48,711 nucleotides of DNA from Pirellulales bacterium (GTDB lineage Bacteria > Planctomycetota > Planctomycetia > Pirellulales > DATAWG01), in the NCBI GenBank assembly GCA_036267355.1, contig DATAWG010000124.1, forward strand, positions 1 through 48,711. Reading direction: 5' to 3'. Every line of letters starts with the position of its first letter. The stretch's first letter is position 1. The position numbers and the translations under genes were made by a program. Of the stretch, positions 35,564 through 43,922 are shown one piece after another. The notes beneath the pieces were generated by a model. The model did no database searches. It saw only the letters and a program-made list of their open reading frames with translations, and was not told the DNA's origin.

Positions 35564-36761
35564 AAACGGCTCGAAATTGCCCGTCCCTTCGCCGCTGCGG
35601 GAAATGGTGGCAGCGATTCTGCTTGGCTTTGTGGCCACCGGCACGGTGTGGGCCATGGATTGGCTGGCCGAACGGCGGCAAGAAGTCGAGCGCATGACTC
35701 CGGCCGAGAAGGAGGATCTCAATGAAAAGTATCAAAGATTTCTGGCTCTTCCGGCCGACGAGCAGGAGCAACTCCGTCTGTTGCACCAGCAGCTTGAAGT
35801 CGATCGGAACGGCGACCGGCTTCGCCGTGTGATGCAGCGATACTACGATTGGCTTAAGACTTTGCAGCCCGGCGAACGAGCCGATCTGCTGTCGCTGCCT
35901 CCCACCGAGCGTTTGGCGAAAATAAAGACGCTCAAACAAGACCAAGAGGCATGGGCGGCGAAGCTCTCGGGCGGGTCGCACCTCACGCTCCACGATGTGC
36001 AGGTGCTTTCCGATTGGGTCAAAAAATATGCCGCAGCTCACGAAGTCGAGTTGACCAAAGACATGCCACAGCGGCATCACGGGCAGTCGTTCCCTGTGCT
36101 CGACGAAGAATCGCACGAGCGGATGGTGCAGTTCAGCGCGTGGCGGCATTGGTCGGCCGAAAAAACGCCCGCGGTTTCCGCGGACGAAATCGAACACTTG
36201 ATGGGGCAGCTATCGACCAAGCCGCGCGAGGCCCTGGAAGCCCAACCTATGCTGCACGACAAGGCCGATATCGTCCATCAATGGCTGCAAGCGATCGCGC
36301 GCACTCGATTTGCCGGTGGATTCGGCAAACAGGGACCAAATGTCAGCCGCAAGGACTTGGCCCGCTTTTTCGAGCACTTGCCGAAGGACCAGCAGGATGA
36401 ACTGAGCCAACTTAGCGAAGAAGCGCGGCATCGCGAACTGCGCAAACGCTTTCTTCAATACCGCCGGTCGACTGGTTTTTCGACAGGCGGCGACCGGGAA
36501 CCACACTTCAATCATCCTGGCGGCCCCTGGCCGGCCGATTCGCCGGAAAGAGACCACGAGCCCCCGACGCACAAGGGTCCGCCGCCGGACAAGGCTCCGC
36601 CGAACAAAGCTCCGCCGGAAATGCCGCCACGAAACGCGCCGCCAGACAAACCGGAGGCTGAAGAGCAGTCTCCCGCTGTGCCCTCCGCGACAACACCTGC
36701 CGCGACAACACCTGCCGCGACAATACCTGCCGCGACAATACCTGTGCCGACGACGAAGTAA
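35553..36761 (+). CDS. DUF3106-like membrane protein with Pro-rich tail, third gene of a sigma operon
   Basis: The 402-residue protein has an N-terminal membrane helix near 18-38 (VAAILLGFVATGTVWAMDWL). Repeated helical units of the type MTPAEKEDLNEKYQRFLALP, LQPGERADLLSLPPTERL and LPKDQQDELSQLSEE follow, as in DUF3106-like proteins. The tail is disordered, with HKGPPPDKAPPNKAPPE and five near-repeats of TTPAA or TIPAA. Start ATG at 35553 lies inside the end of the preceding gene (11-base overlap), so the two are coupled. The function is unknown. The unit repeats suggest a periplasmic helical protein tied to the sigma/anti-sigma pair. Confidence 0.78.
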   Translation: MARENGSKLPVPSPLREMVAAILLGFVATGTVWAMDWLAERRQEVERMTPAEKEDLNEKYQRFLALPADEQEQLRLLHQQLEVDRNGDRLRRVMQRYYDWLKTLQPGERADLLSLPPTERLAKIKTLKQDQEAWAAKLSGGSHLTLHDVQVLSDWVKKYAAAHEVELTKDMPQRHHGQSFPVLDEESHERMVQFSAWRHWSAEKTPAVSADEIEHLMGQLSTKPREALEAQPMLHDKADIVHQWLQAIARTRFAGGFGKQGPNVSRKDLARFFEHLPKDQQDELSQLSEEARHRELRKRFLQYRRSTGFSTGGDREPHFNHPGGPWPADSPERDHEPPTHKGPPPDKAPPNKAPPEMPPRNAPPDKPEAEEQSPAVPSATTPAATTPAATIPAATIPVPTTK

Positions 36762-36814
36762 ATCCGGCTCGGGGTTGAAACGCTACCGTGAATCGCCCGC
36801 TTGTCCGTGCGCCG

Positions 36815-37744
36815 CTACGGGCTAATCGTCGCCGTGTGGCTTGGTGCATCGCTGGCCGGAAACGATTCTTCCGAGGCTTCATCGACCACATCGAGTGCCT
36901 CGTCTGAAGATTCCTCTTCGGCTTCCTCTTCCTCGACAAGGTTCGACGGCTCGAGCGCGTCGATTTCCTGGCTTCCTGCGGCCGTATCGGCGGTGGAATG
37001 CGCAGCTCGCTCAACGCCGTCTTCGACGAGCGCTTCGCTTTCATTCGCCGACTCGGATCGGCCCGCCGAGGCAGATTCGGCCGGGGGCATTTCAAAGCCC
37101 GGCGACGATTCGGCCGCGAGATCGCGCGCGTCGAGGATATCGTGGGCCTCATCCGCCGCGGCCGCGTCAAAAACGCCCGGCGCCTCGAGCACGGAATCGT
37201 CCGCGGTATGTTTGGCCGCGGCGTGCGGCATTGGTGCTGCGGTCGAAGGCATTTCGGCGGAAGGCGGCGCGATATGGGCCGGAGCAGCGGATTGTCTTGC
37301 CCCTGGGGCCGAGAGCGTTTTTTTCTTGATCGCCGTCTTTTTCACGGGGGCTTTTTTCGCTGGAGCTTTTTTCACCACTGCCTTCTTGGGGGGCACTTTC
37401 TTTGCGCTGCCCTTTTTCTTTCGCGCCGCCGCTTGGACCGGCGCTGCTGCCTCGTGGATTTTCTTGTTCGCAGTTTTCCTAGCGGGCGATTTCTTCGCGG
37501 CTGTTTTCTTGGTTGCCGTCTTCGCTGCCGGTTTGCTCGCCGCGACCTTCGTTTTCTTAGCGCTAGATTTCTTTTTCGATGCCGTGGCGTTCTGGGCGTT
37601 CTTCTTCAGGGCGGCCGATTTTTCGGCGCCTTTTTTCGGCGCAGCCTTTTTGGCCGGCCCCTTCTTCTTTGCTGCCTTCGTCGGAGCGGCTTTCTTGTCC
37701 CCCTTCTTGGCCGGGGCTTTCTTCGCGGACTTTTTCTTAGCCAT
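36815..37744 (-). CDS. Histone H1-like lysine/alanine-rich protein with acidic tail
   Basis: The 309-residue protein is split by charge. Residues 1-145 are made of Lys-Ala-Pro repeats (AKKKSAKKAPAKKG, KKAVVKKAPAKKAPVKKTA), as in the C terminus of histone H1 and bacterial H1-like DNA-condensing proteins. Residues 150-309 are acidic and Ser/Ala/Glu-rich, ending with EEEEAEEESSDEALD. The basic half should bind DNA; the acidic half could be a self-blocking or partner-binding tail. ATG at 37744 is chosen over 37792 because GAGGA precedes it and the promoter lies further up. A long opposite-strand frame over the same bases is a codon-bias shadow. Confidence 0.85.
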   Translation of the reverse strand: MAKKKSAKKAPAKKGDKKAAPTKAAKKKGPAKKAAPKKGAEKSAALKKNAQNATASKKKSSAKKTKVAASKPAAKTATKKTAAKKSPARKTANKKIHEAAAPVQAAARKKKGSAKKVPPKKAVVKKAPAKKAPVKKTAIKKKTLSAPGARQSAAPAHIAPPSAEMPSTAAPMPHAAAKHTADDSVLEAPGVFDAAAADEAHDILDARDLAAESSPGFEMPPAESASAGRSESANESEALVEDGVERAAHSTADTAAGSQEIDALEPSNLVEEEEAEEESSDEALDVVDEASEESFPASDAPSHTATISP

Positions 37745-37803
37745 CGGTTTCGTTCCTCGTGCGTGCGTAAGATAAGGGTGGCAGTCGGTCAAAGGGCATC
37801 GCT

Positions 37804-37832
37804 AGTATACTTACCCAAGAAATTGGCGGCAA
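37804..37832 (-). promoter_or_regulatory. Sigma-70-type promoter for the H1-like gene
   Basis: On the minus strand TTGCCG (37832-37827) is followed after 17 bases by TATACT (37809-37804), giving a leader of about 53 bases to the ATG at 37744. Confidence 0.5.
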
Positions 37833-37841
37833 AGTATTCCG

Positions 37842-37986
37842 GGTTCGTGGCTCGTGGTTCGTGGCTCGTGGCTCGTGGTTCGGACGAAGGGCGCAATTGG
37901 ACCAAGTTTCGACGGCTACTCATAATCCCGGCATTCCGTATCCAAAAAGGGCCAAACCACTAACCCCGAGACACGAGCCACGTCGC
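37842..37986. repeat. Family D tandem/inverted repeat ending at the alkA-like start codon
   Basis: The left end has tandem GTTCGTGGCTCGTG units (37842-37882). The right end holds the inverted form, with CACTAACCCCGAGACACGAGCCACG (in part, 37957-37982). The ATG of the next gene is at 37988. The sequence between is not coding. A second element of the same family lies before nuoD (45233-45373). Confidence 0.8.
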
Positions 37987-37987
37987 C

Positions 37988-38623
37988 ATGCCCCTCGACC
38001 ATCGAACAATCCAGCGTCATTTTCGGCGAGCCGATCCAATCCTGGCCGAAGTCATCCGCAAAGTCGGTCCGGTTACCCTCAAACCGGAGCGCGACCGGTT
38101 CAAGATGCTGGTACGGTCGATTCTTTCGCAGCAAATATCGGTGGGCGCGGCAAAGGCGATCCGGCTTCGCCTGGAAGCCCGGCTCGAACCGGAGGGCATT
38201 CGGCCCGAAGCGCTCGCTAGGATGACGGTCGACGAGCTGCGGGCGGTCGGCATTTCGCGCTTCAAGGCCGGTTATCTGCTCGATTTGGCCCAGAAGTGCA
38301 GCGACGGCACGATCCGCCTCGCTCGGCTCGGGCGGTTGAGCGACGAACGGGTGATCGAGGAGCTGATCCAAATTCGTGGCATTGGCCGATGGTCGGCCCA
38401 CATGTTCCTGATTTTTTCCCTCGGCCGGCCCGACGTTTTGCCGCTCGACGACCTGGGCATCCGCTCGGCAATCCGCCGTCTCTATGCGTTCGACGATCTT
38501 CCGCCGAGGGCAGCCTGCCTAGAAATCGGCAACCGCTGGCGTCCATTCGCGAGCATCGGCAGTTGGTATTGCTGGCGGTTCCTGGAAAGCGTGCCGCGCC
38601 GGGCAGCCTCGAAGGGCAAATGA
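37988..38623 (+). CDS. DNA-3-methyladenine glycosylase II-like (HhH-GPD)
   Basis: This 211-residue base-excision repair enzyme of the helix-hairpin-helix GPD superfamily is close to AlkA-type glycosylases that remove alkylated bases. The core shows FKMLVRSILSQQISVGAAKAI, the hairpin IQIRGIGRWSAHM and, about 20 residues on, LPLDDLGIRSAIRRLY with the catalytic Asp (154 or 155). There is no C-terminal Cys cluster for an iron-sulphur site, so it is not MutY or Nth. ATG at 37988 starts two bases after the family D repeat, with no room for a normal ribosome site, so repeat and start overlap in function. It diverges from the H1-like gene. Confidence 0.9.
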   Translation: MPLDHRTIQRHFRRADPILAEVIRKVGPVTLKPERDRFKMLVRSILSQQISVGAAKAIRLRLEARLEPEGIRPEALARMTVDELRAVGISRFKAGYLLDLAQKCSDGTIRLARLGRLSDERVIEELIQIRGIGRWSAHMFLIFSLGRPDVLPLDDLGIRSAIRRLYAFDDLPPRAACLEIGNRWRPFASIGSWYCWRFLESVPRRAASKGK

Positions 38624-38741
38624 AAGTAAGTCGATGAGTCGAAGCGGCGCTCGACACAGGCCTGTAACCGGTCGCGCCCGGCCGGTGTATAACGTGCGAA
38701 AGCCCAACATCTAATCCATCTTCCCTGAAGGAGATCCCACG

Positions 38742-39836
38742 ATGAAACGGATGCTAGCAATCATGGCCGGGGCGCTGATCTGGACAAGCGCGGCCGTTTC
38801 CGCCCAGGCGGCACCGATCGAGCCGGCCGATATTGCCACCGGAGCGAAATGGTTCGTTCACATCGATTTCGATGCTGCCCGCGACTCGAAAGTCGGCCAG
38901 CGCATCCACGAAGAAGCGCTGAAGAACGATCACGTCAAAAAAGAGCTGGCGAAAATGCAGGATGAATTGGGCATGGATCCGCAAAAGGATCTGCATGGGG
39001 CGACACTCTACGGCACTTCATTCACGCCGCACAAGGGCGTGCTGATCGTTTATGCCACGGCCGATAAGGCCAAGTTCATGGCCCATCTCAAGGCAAAACC
39101 CGACTTCATGGCTTTGAAAACCGAAGACGGCAAAGAAACGCTCTACACCTGGACCGAGCACATGGGCCACAAGCCGTCGGCCAATACGAAGCCGGCCGGG
39201 AGCCAGAAAAGGAGCGGAACCGCCGGCCACGAATCGAATGGCCACGCGGCGAAGGACGGTGCCGCAATGCACCATGCCTATATGGCTCACCAATTCATGG
39301 CCCACGAGCACAGCCACACCGTTTGGGCCGCGTTTCCGAAAGCCGGCATGGGCGTGTTCGCCGACAGCCCCGGCGAACTGAAGGCCGCCCTGGATGTGCT
39401 CGGAGGCAAAAGCGGTTTGGCTTCTACTTCGCCGATTCTGCCCGATGCGCCGAAGGGAACCGTTTTCAGCGGCGGAGCCATCGGTCTGTCTTCATTGCCG
39501 ATTCCGACGCACATGGCCTTGGCGAAGCAAATCGATCGCCTCACCTTTGCCGCCGGCGAAAGCGATGGGGAAGACTTCGATCATATCAAGGTTACGATGA
39601 CGAATGATGCAGTGGCGAAACAGCTAAAGTCGATCATCGACGGCTTGCAGGCGATGGGCGATTTGCACTTCACCGGTCACGCCGAGCTGTTGAAGATGAT
39701 CGACGGTCTGAAGGCCGAGGCCGATGGCAAGGTGCTGTCGATCGACTGGAAGGCTTCGTCTGCCGATGTCATCAAATTCGGTGAACAGGTGTGCGAGTTC
39801 GTCCACAAGCACCACGCCGAATGGCATCATCAATAG
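38742..39836 (+). CDS. Exported His/Met-rich protein of unknown function
   Basis: The 364-residue protein has a signal peptide (MLAIMAGALIWTSAAVSAQA, likely cut near residue 24). It starts as a compact domain (IATGAKWFVHIDFDAARDS). A region at about 137-190 is rich in His, Met and Gly (MHHAYMAHQFMAHEHSHT), which may bind metal. The C terminus ends FVHKHHAEWHHQ. No known family is recognised. The ATG at 38742 is well placed behind AAGGAG (38728-38733). A TATAAC at 38688-38693 may be a -10. It stands alone, convergent to hisH across repeat family A. Confidence 0.78.
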   Translation: MKRMLAIMAGALIWTSAAVSAQAAPIEPADIATGAKWFVHIDFDAARDSKVGQRIHEEALKNDHVKKELAKMQDELGMDPQKDLHGATLYGTSFTPHKGVLIVYATADKAKFMAHLKAKPDFMALKTEDGKETLYTWTEHMGHKPSANTKPAGSQKRSGTAGHESNGHAAKDGAAMHHAYMAHQFMAHEHSHTVWAAFPKAGMGVFADSPGELKAALDVLGGKSGLASTSPILPDAPKGTVFSGGAIGLSSLPIPTHMALAKQIDRLTFAAGESDGEDFDHIKVTMTNDAVAKQLKSIIDGLQAMGDLHFTGHAELLKMIDGLKAEADGKVLSIDWKASSADVIKFGEQVCEFVHKHHAEWHHQ

Positions 39837-39841
39837 GCGGT

Positions 39842-40039
39842 GTGAGGCTTGAGGCTTGAGGAAGCGACGGACGCGTGCGCGTCCTCACAACCGCAACGCC
39901 CCTTACAGCCTAATGCCCTTGGGCGGAGCCACAGAAGGGCGTTGCCGTTGGCCTCGCCTTCCTCGCTAACGTGTCGGGCCAGTATGCGCAGTTCTCACGG
40001 AACACCAGCCTGAAGCGTGAGCGAGGGACGGCCTCAACG
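39842..40039. repeat. Family A palindrome with tandem GGCTTGA unit
   Basis: The start has tandem GAGGCTTGAGGCTTGAGG (39844-39861). The palindrome has a left arm at 39959-39986 (CCTCGCTAACGTGTCGGGC) and a right arm at 40002-40039 (ACCAGCCTGAAGCGTGAGCG, then GGCCTCAACG). It lies between convergent genes at 39836 and 40085. No gene is in 39837-40084. Confidence 0.7.
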
Positions 40040-40084
40040 GTGACACGCTGCGGGCCAAGTCCGTTCACCACGGCCGCGCAGCCC

Positions 40085-40690
40085 TTACAGTTCTGCGAAA
40101 TTTTTCAGAATTCTTAGACCGTCGGATTGGCTCTTTTCGGGATGAAACTGCGTCGCAAAGATATTGTCCCGCCACACCATCGAGCAGAACGGCGCGCCGT
40201 AGTCGGTTTCGGTCGCAATCACATCGCGATCCTGCGGCACGACGTGATACGAGTGAACGAAATAGGCGAAAGCGCCATCCTCCAAGCCCGCGAGAATCGG
40301 CGGCCGCCGGCGCATCGAAAGCCGGTTCCAGCCCATGTGGGGCACTTTGTATTCGGCCGGCAATTCGAATCTCGCCACTTCGCCGCGCAGAATCCCTAAA
40401 CCTTCGTGCCGGCCACCTTCGTGGCCAACGTCGAACAGCAACTGAAGGCCCAAGCAGATTCCCAAAAACGGCTTGCCGGCCGCAATGCTTGAGCGAATCG
40501 GTTCGATAAGATTCCGCCGCCGCAATTCGGCGATGGCGTCCGGAAACGCGCCGACGCCGGGCAATACGATCTTCTCCGCCGCCATCACCGACTCGGGATC
40601 GCTGCCGATCACGGCCGGATGCCCGACCTTTTCGAAACCTTTTTGGACGCTCCGCAAATTGCCCATTTGGTAGTCGATGATTAGGAGCAT
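40085..40690 (-). CDS. hisH: Imidazole glycerol phosphate synthase subunit HisH
   Basis: HisH is the glutaminase subunit that supplies ammonia to HisF in histidine synthesis. The 201-residue class I amidotransferase starts MLLIIDYQMGNLRSVQKGFE, the family signature. The oxyanion strand is LPGVGAFPDA. The nucleophile is Cys79 in PFLGICLGLQLLF, and the triad is completed by His183 and Glu185 in ATQFHPEKSQS. ATG at 40690 is the normal start. hisF and hisA are not in the window, so hisH is isolated here from its usual partners. Upstream, 40691-41322 is gene-free; a minus-strand TAGAAT near 40773 may be its -10 box. Confidence 0.96.
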   Translation of the reverse strand: MLLIIDYQMGNLRSVQKGFEKVGHPAVIGSDPESVMAAEKIVLPGVGAFPDAIAELRRRNLIEPIRSSIAAGKPFLGICLGLQLLFDVGHEGGRHEGLGILRGEVARFELPAEYKVPHMGWNRLSMRRRPPILAGLEDGAFAYFVHSYHVVPQDRDVIATETDYGAPFCSMVWRDNIFATQFHPEKSQSDGLRILKNFAEL

Positions 40691-41322
40691 GGGGAGGCAA
40701 GGCGAGGGTGAGGGGGCAGAGACAAAAGTCCGCAACACTGGCCGTGCGCCGGACCGGACACGACCGCCATATTCTAGCCGGGCCACGATCGTCTGCCATC
40801 GGCACACAAAGAGAGACTCCTCCCGATCGCGAGGTTCGCCGGTGGCGAACCGGCGGTGCGAAACCGCTCACCGCGGCTTCGACCCATGATCTTCAGCCGG
40901 CCGATTAGGCAAACCTTGCGGGCTGACGCGGCCTTGCGGGCCGAGGAATTGGCACGATCCGCAGGGTCTTCCCACATTTTGCCCGGCGGCAGAATCACTT
41001 CTACCGCACTATGCACTTCGTCTGGCATATGTCCGATACCACTAGTCGGAGCGAAGTTTGATTGCTTGGATCGGGGAATTCCGGCGCGAATTATTCGTGA
41101 TATGGCTCAAGTCGAGGGCCGCCGATCCCTTCAAAATGTTCGTCTGCAGATTGGCCCGGCCAAACCTTTCGACGATCGATTGTGTGTGCGGCGTGTATCT
41201 CCAGCGGGCGGCTGGAGTTTTGCCAGTCCGACATGAAAAGGTGAAACTTACCGCCGCGAGACGACGATCCGCCTCTATTTTTTTACCGGTCGCTTGAGTC
41301 CTCGAAAATTGAGAAATCTCCT
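40691..41322. other. Gene-free interval with small hairpins
   Basis: A perfect hairpin lies at 40833-40851 (GGTTCGCC, GGT, GGCGAACC). A weak CTCCAG/CTGGAG hairpin at 41199-41217 is followed by TTTT and might end a plus transcript. Several short open frames are present, but none has a protein-like composition or a ribosome site, so I do not call a gene. Confidence 0.4.
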
Positions 41323-43623
41323 ATGAATCGCATCGTTCTCCTGATTCTTGGCCTTTCTTCTGGTCTCTGGGCGCTGCGCGATCTCGGTTCGGTAAACCGG
41401 CCGACCGCATCGCTTCGAGCCGCGGAGACCATTAGCACGGATCACAAGCCGACGGATGAAAAAAAAGAGGCCCGAAGTTTGTCGCCTGCCATCATGCCGG
41501 GCTGCCTCGACATCGCTTCGGAAGGGCGGGCGATTCGCTCGGAAACATCGGGCATCGTCAAAGCAGTCAAATACACCGTTCTGGTTCAAGATGCGGAAAA
41601 CGATTCCGACGAAGACATGCTCGAACTCGCCGAGCCGAAGGATAAGAGTTCGGAGGCCGATCGCGCAGCCTTGGGGCGCTGGGCCACTTCGCTGATCGAT
41701 ACGTTGGTTCACGAGCCGGGTGCGGCCGCCAAGGCGGCGATGCATGAAGATCACCCGCTCGGCAAGTTGGCGGCACAAGCGATTGTTCCCCCTCCCAAGC
41801 ATGAATCGGCGACCGCGCCGCAAGCGATTCCCGCCGCGCCGCCAATCGAGGTTCTGGCCACCGATATTCCGGCGAACACGGAGGGCAGCGACACGGAAAA
41901 TGGCGGCGCCGAAAGCGCGGCCGACGTTCCCACCGCCAAACCAGCCGAAACAACCACCGAAAAGGCCGTCGAAAAGATCGCTGAATCGCTCTCTGAGCAG
42001 TCGAACGAGAAGCCTTCCGACATGGAGAGACCAGCGGTTGCGGCCGCGTTGCCGGAAGAAGGATGTGGAACCGACGAATCGTCCGTCGAGCCGCACGGCC
42101 CCGCACGGCACAAATCCGCCGCCCCAGCACCGGCGGCAATCATGCCTCCCGTCAACCCGGTGACCAAGCCGTCGGCGAAGTCACCTGTTGAAAAGCCTCA
42201 CGACACTGCGGCCGCCGTTGCGCCTTCGCCGGTCGCAACCCGAGCCCCATCGTCGCCCGTCACGCTCGTCGCCCCGATGGCAATGCCGCATCCGATTGCC
42301 GGGCAACCGATTGTGTCGGCGGCGCCGATCGAGCGACCATTTTCGCCACAGATGATCGAGCTATCGCAAAAGATTCGCTATGCCTTGGCGATGTATCAAC
42401 ACCAGCGATTGCTCAATACGGGCAGCAACGCCTGCTGGGAAGTGATGCACCGCTTCGTGGCCTTCGGCGCCGCGACCGAAGTGCTTCGCGATGGACCCGG
42501 CGGCGAGCCGGTAAACGCTATCGGCTGGTTGCTCTGGGGCGGCCGGTGCAATTCGCAGCCGCTGCTCGTGCTCAGCGACGGCCGGCCGATGGCCATGGTC
42601 GGCGTCGGCGTCCAAGGCCACCCGGGCCAGTTTCTCGGGATGTTGGCTCAATCGCGCGTGCGGCCGGATAGCCCCTTTCAGCTCGGGAGCCATTCGTTCA
42701 CCGTGCAAGACCTGATCGACCAGGAAAAGCTCGACTGCGACAGCAATATCGAACTGACATTTGAGCTGATCGCAATGTCGTACTACCAGAAGACCGACGA
42801 CAGCTGGACCTCTCGCAATGGCGAGCAATGGTCGATTTCGCGGCTGGTCCAGGAAGAAATTCGTCAACCGATCAACGGCGCCGCATGCGGTGGCTCGCAC
42901 CGGCTATTCGGCCTGAGCGCCGCCTTTAAGAAACGCATGCTCGAAGGCAAACCGGTGGACGGCGAATTTTTGCGAGCCAAAAAATATGTTCGCGCCTATC
43001 AAAGCTACACGCTCGGCACCATCCAGAACCGCGATGGCAGCTTCAGCACCGACTGGTTTCGCCGCCCGGCGGACAACGGCGATCTGGACCGCAAGATTCA
43101 AACCACCGGCCATATCCTCGAATGGCTCGTGTTCAGCCTGGACGACAGCCAGCTTCGCGATCCGCGCATTATCCGCAGCGTCGATTTCCTGTCGACGCAG
43201 ATCATCATGCATCCGAATAAGGCGTGGAGCGTCGGCCCCTTCGGCCACGCACTGCATGCGATCGCGCTCTACCAATCGCGGGTATTCACGCCGTCGGACC
43301 CGCAATTCTTGCAACCCCCGGCCGTCGTGGCGCAAGCCCCGTTGCAAGCAACGCCTCGGCCCGTCGCCGCTCAACCGGCTCCGAAGCCACTGACAAGATT
43401 GGAGACAACCGCCCCGGCGACAGGGCCGGCCAAACCGGTTGTGAAATCGCCCACGGAATCGCGGCCGCGGCAGACATCGGTGCCGCCCGATGCCATGGCC
43501 GACCCGATGCGACCGATCGAGTCGCCCGTGGTGCGCCCAGTTCCGCGACCGTCCGTCGGCACCCCGAACGCCGCTTCCGCCACCGCCGAACTCGAGGGCC
43601 CCTCCCTCGGCGTCACACGCTAG
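41323..43623 (+). CDS. Large exported protein with disordered linker and conserved helical C domain
   Basis: The 766-residue protein begins with a signal-like hydrophobic stretch (MNRIVLLILGLSSGLWAL) that could act as anchor. Residues about 130-330 are disordered, rich in Pro, Ala and Glu. An ordered domain covers about 340-660. Visible blocks are GWLLWGGRCNSQPLLVLSDG, FTVQDLIDQEKLDCDSNIELTFEL, GGSHRLFGLSAAFKKRM, and DGSFSTDWFRRPADNGDLDRK with TTGHILEWLVFSLDD. The last region resembles an alpha/alpha toroid segment. The C terminus is again Pro-rich. I know of similar planctomycete proteins but no function. A MITE-like element follows its stop. Confidence 0.8.
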   Translation: MNRIVLLILGLSSGLWALRDLGSVNRPTASLRAAETISTDHKPTDEKKEARSLSPAIMPGCLDIASEGRAIRSETSGIVKAVKYTVLVQDAENDSDEDMLELAEPKDKSSEADRAALGRWATSLIDTLVHEPGAAAKAAMHEDHPLGKLAAQAIVPPPKHESATAPQAIPAAPPIEVLATDIPANTEGSDTENGGAESAADVPTAKPAETTTEKAVEKIAESLSEQSNEKPSDMERPAVAAALPEEGCGTDESSVEPHGPARHKSAAPAPAAIMPPVNPVTKPSAKSPVEKPHDTAAAVAPSPVATRAPSSPVTLVAPMAMPHPIAGQPIVSAAPIERPFSPQMIELSQKIRYALAMYQHQRLLNTGSNACWEVMHRFVAFGAATEVLRDGPGGEPVNAIGWLLWGGRCNSQPLLVLSDGRPMAMVGVGVQGHPGQFLGMLAQSRVRPDSPFQLGSHSFTVQDLIDQEKLDCDSNIELTFELIAMSYYQKTDDSWTSRNGEQWSISRLVQEEIRQPINGAACGGSHRLFGLSAAFKKRMLEGKPVDGEFLRAKKYVRAYQSYTLGTIQNRDGSFSTDWFRRPADNGDLDRKIQTTGHILEWLVFSLDDSQLRDPRIIRSVDFLSTQIIMHPNKAWSVGPFGHALHAIALYQSRVFTPSDPQFLQPPAVVAQAPLQATPRPVAAQPAPKPLTRLETTAPATGPAKPVVKSPTESRPRQTSVPPDAMADPMRPIESPVVRPVPRPSVGTPNAASATAELEGPSLGVTR

Positions 43624-43624
43624 A

Positions 43625-43719
43625 CTCGGCCGAAAAATGACTTCTCCACAGACCCCTCTCCCCTTGCGGGAGAGGGTAGGGTGAGGGGTTCGAAAAGCGG
43701 AAGTTATTTTTCGGCCGAG
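43625..43719. repeat. MITE-like nested palindrome
   Basis: Terminal inverted repeats of 20 bases, CTCGGCCGAAAAATGACTTC (43625-43644) and GAAGTTATTTTTCGGCCGAG (43700-43719), differ at one base. They enclose a core palindrome with CTCTCCCCTTGCGGGAGAG. The element begins at the base after the preceding stop codon. A decayed copy is at 455-527. No transposase is present. Confidence 0.8.
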
Positions 43720-43794
43720 CCCTAGATGCGGAATGCTTTGATCCCCAGGCGCCAGGCCGGTTGCCGCGCAACGTGCTGGGCAATAAGCGCCGGC

Positions 43795-43823
43795 TTTCCA
43801 ACTGGCGGGTGGTTTCTTACAAT
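43795..43823 (+). promoter_or_regulatory. Possible promoter of the nuo genes
   Basis: TTTCCA (43795-43800) and TACAAT (43818-43823) with a 17-base spacer lie 100 bases before the nuoA ATG. Confidence 0.45.
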
Positions 43824-43922
43824 ACCGGCTTGGCGTTTGCCTGCTTGCGGCGGTGGGGAGCGTGTTTCGCGCGATTCTCTCCGCGGCGTTTCGAGCCCTG
43901 AAACCGCTTTGCATTGCCGATC

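Noticed and set aside
36801-37775. 324-codon plus frame opposite the H1-like gene
   Set aside because: The Phe/Ala-rich translation is the complement of Lys/Ala codons (TTC/TTT opposite AAG/AAA), so it is a composition effect.
37842-37986. Origin or iterons
   Set aside because: Tandem units are few and GC-rich, there is no dnaA or DnaA box, and the same element occurs before nuoD.
41058-41297. 79-codon plus frame
   Set aside because: No ribosome site, no protein-like pattern and no recognised family.
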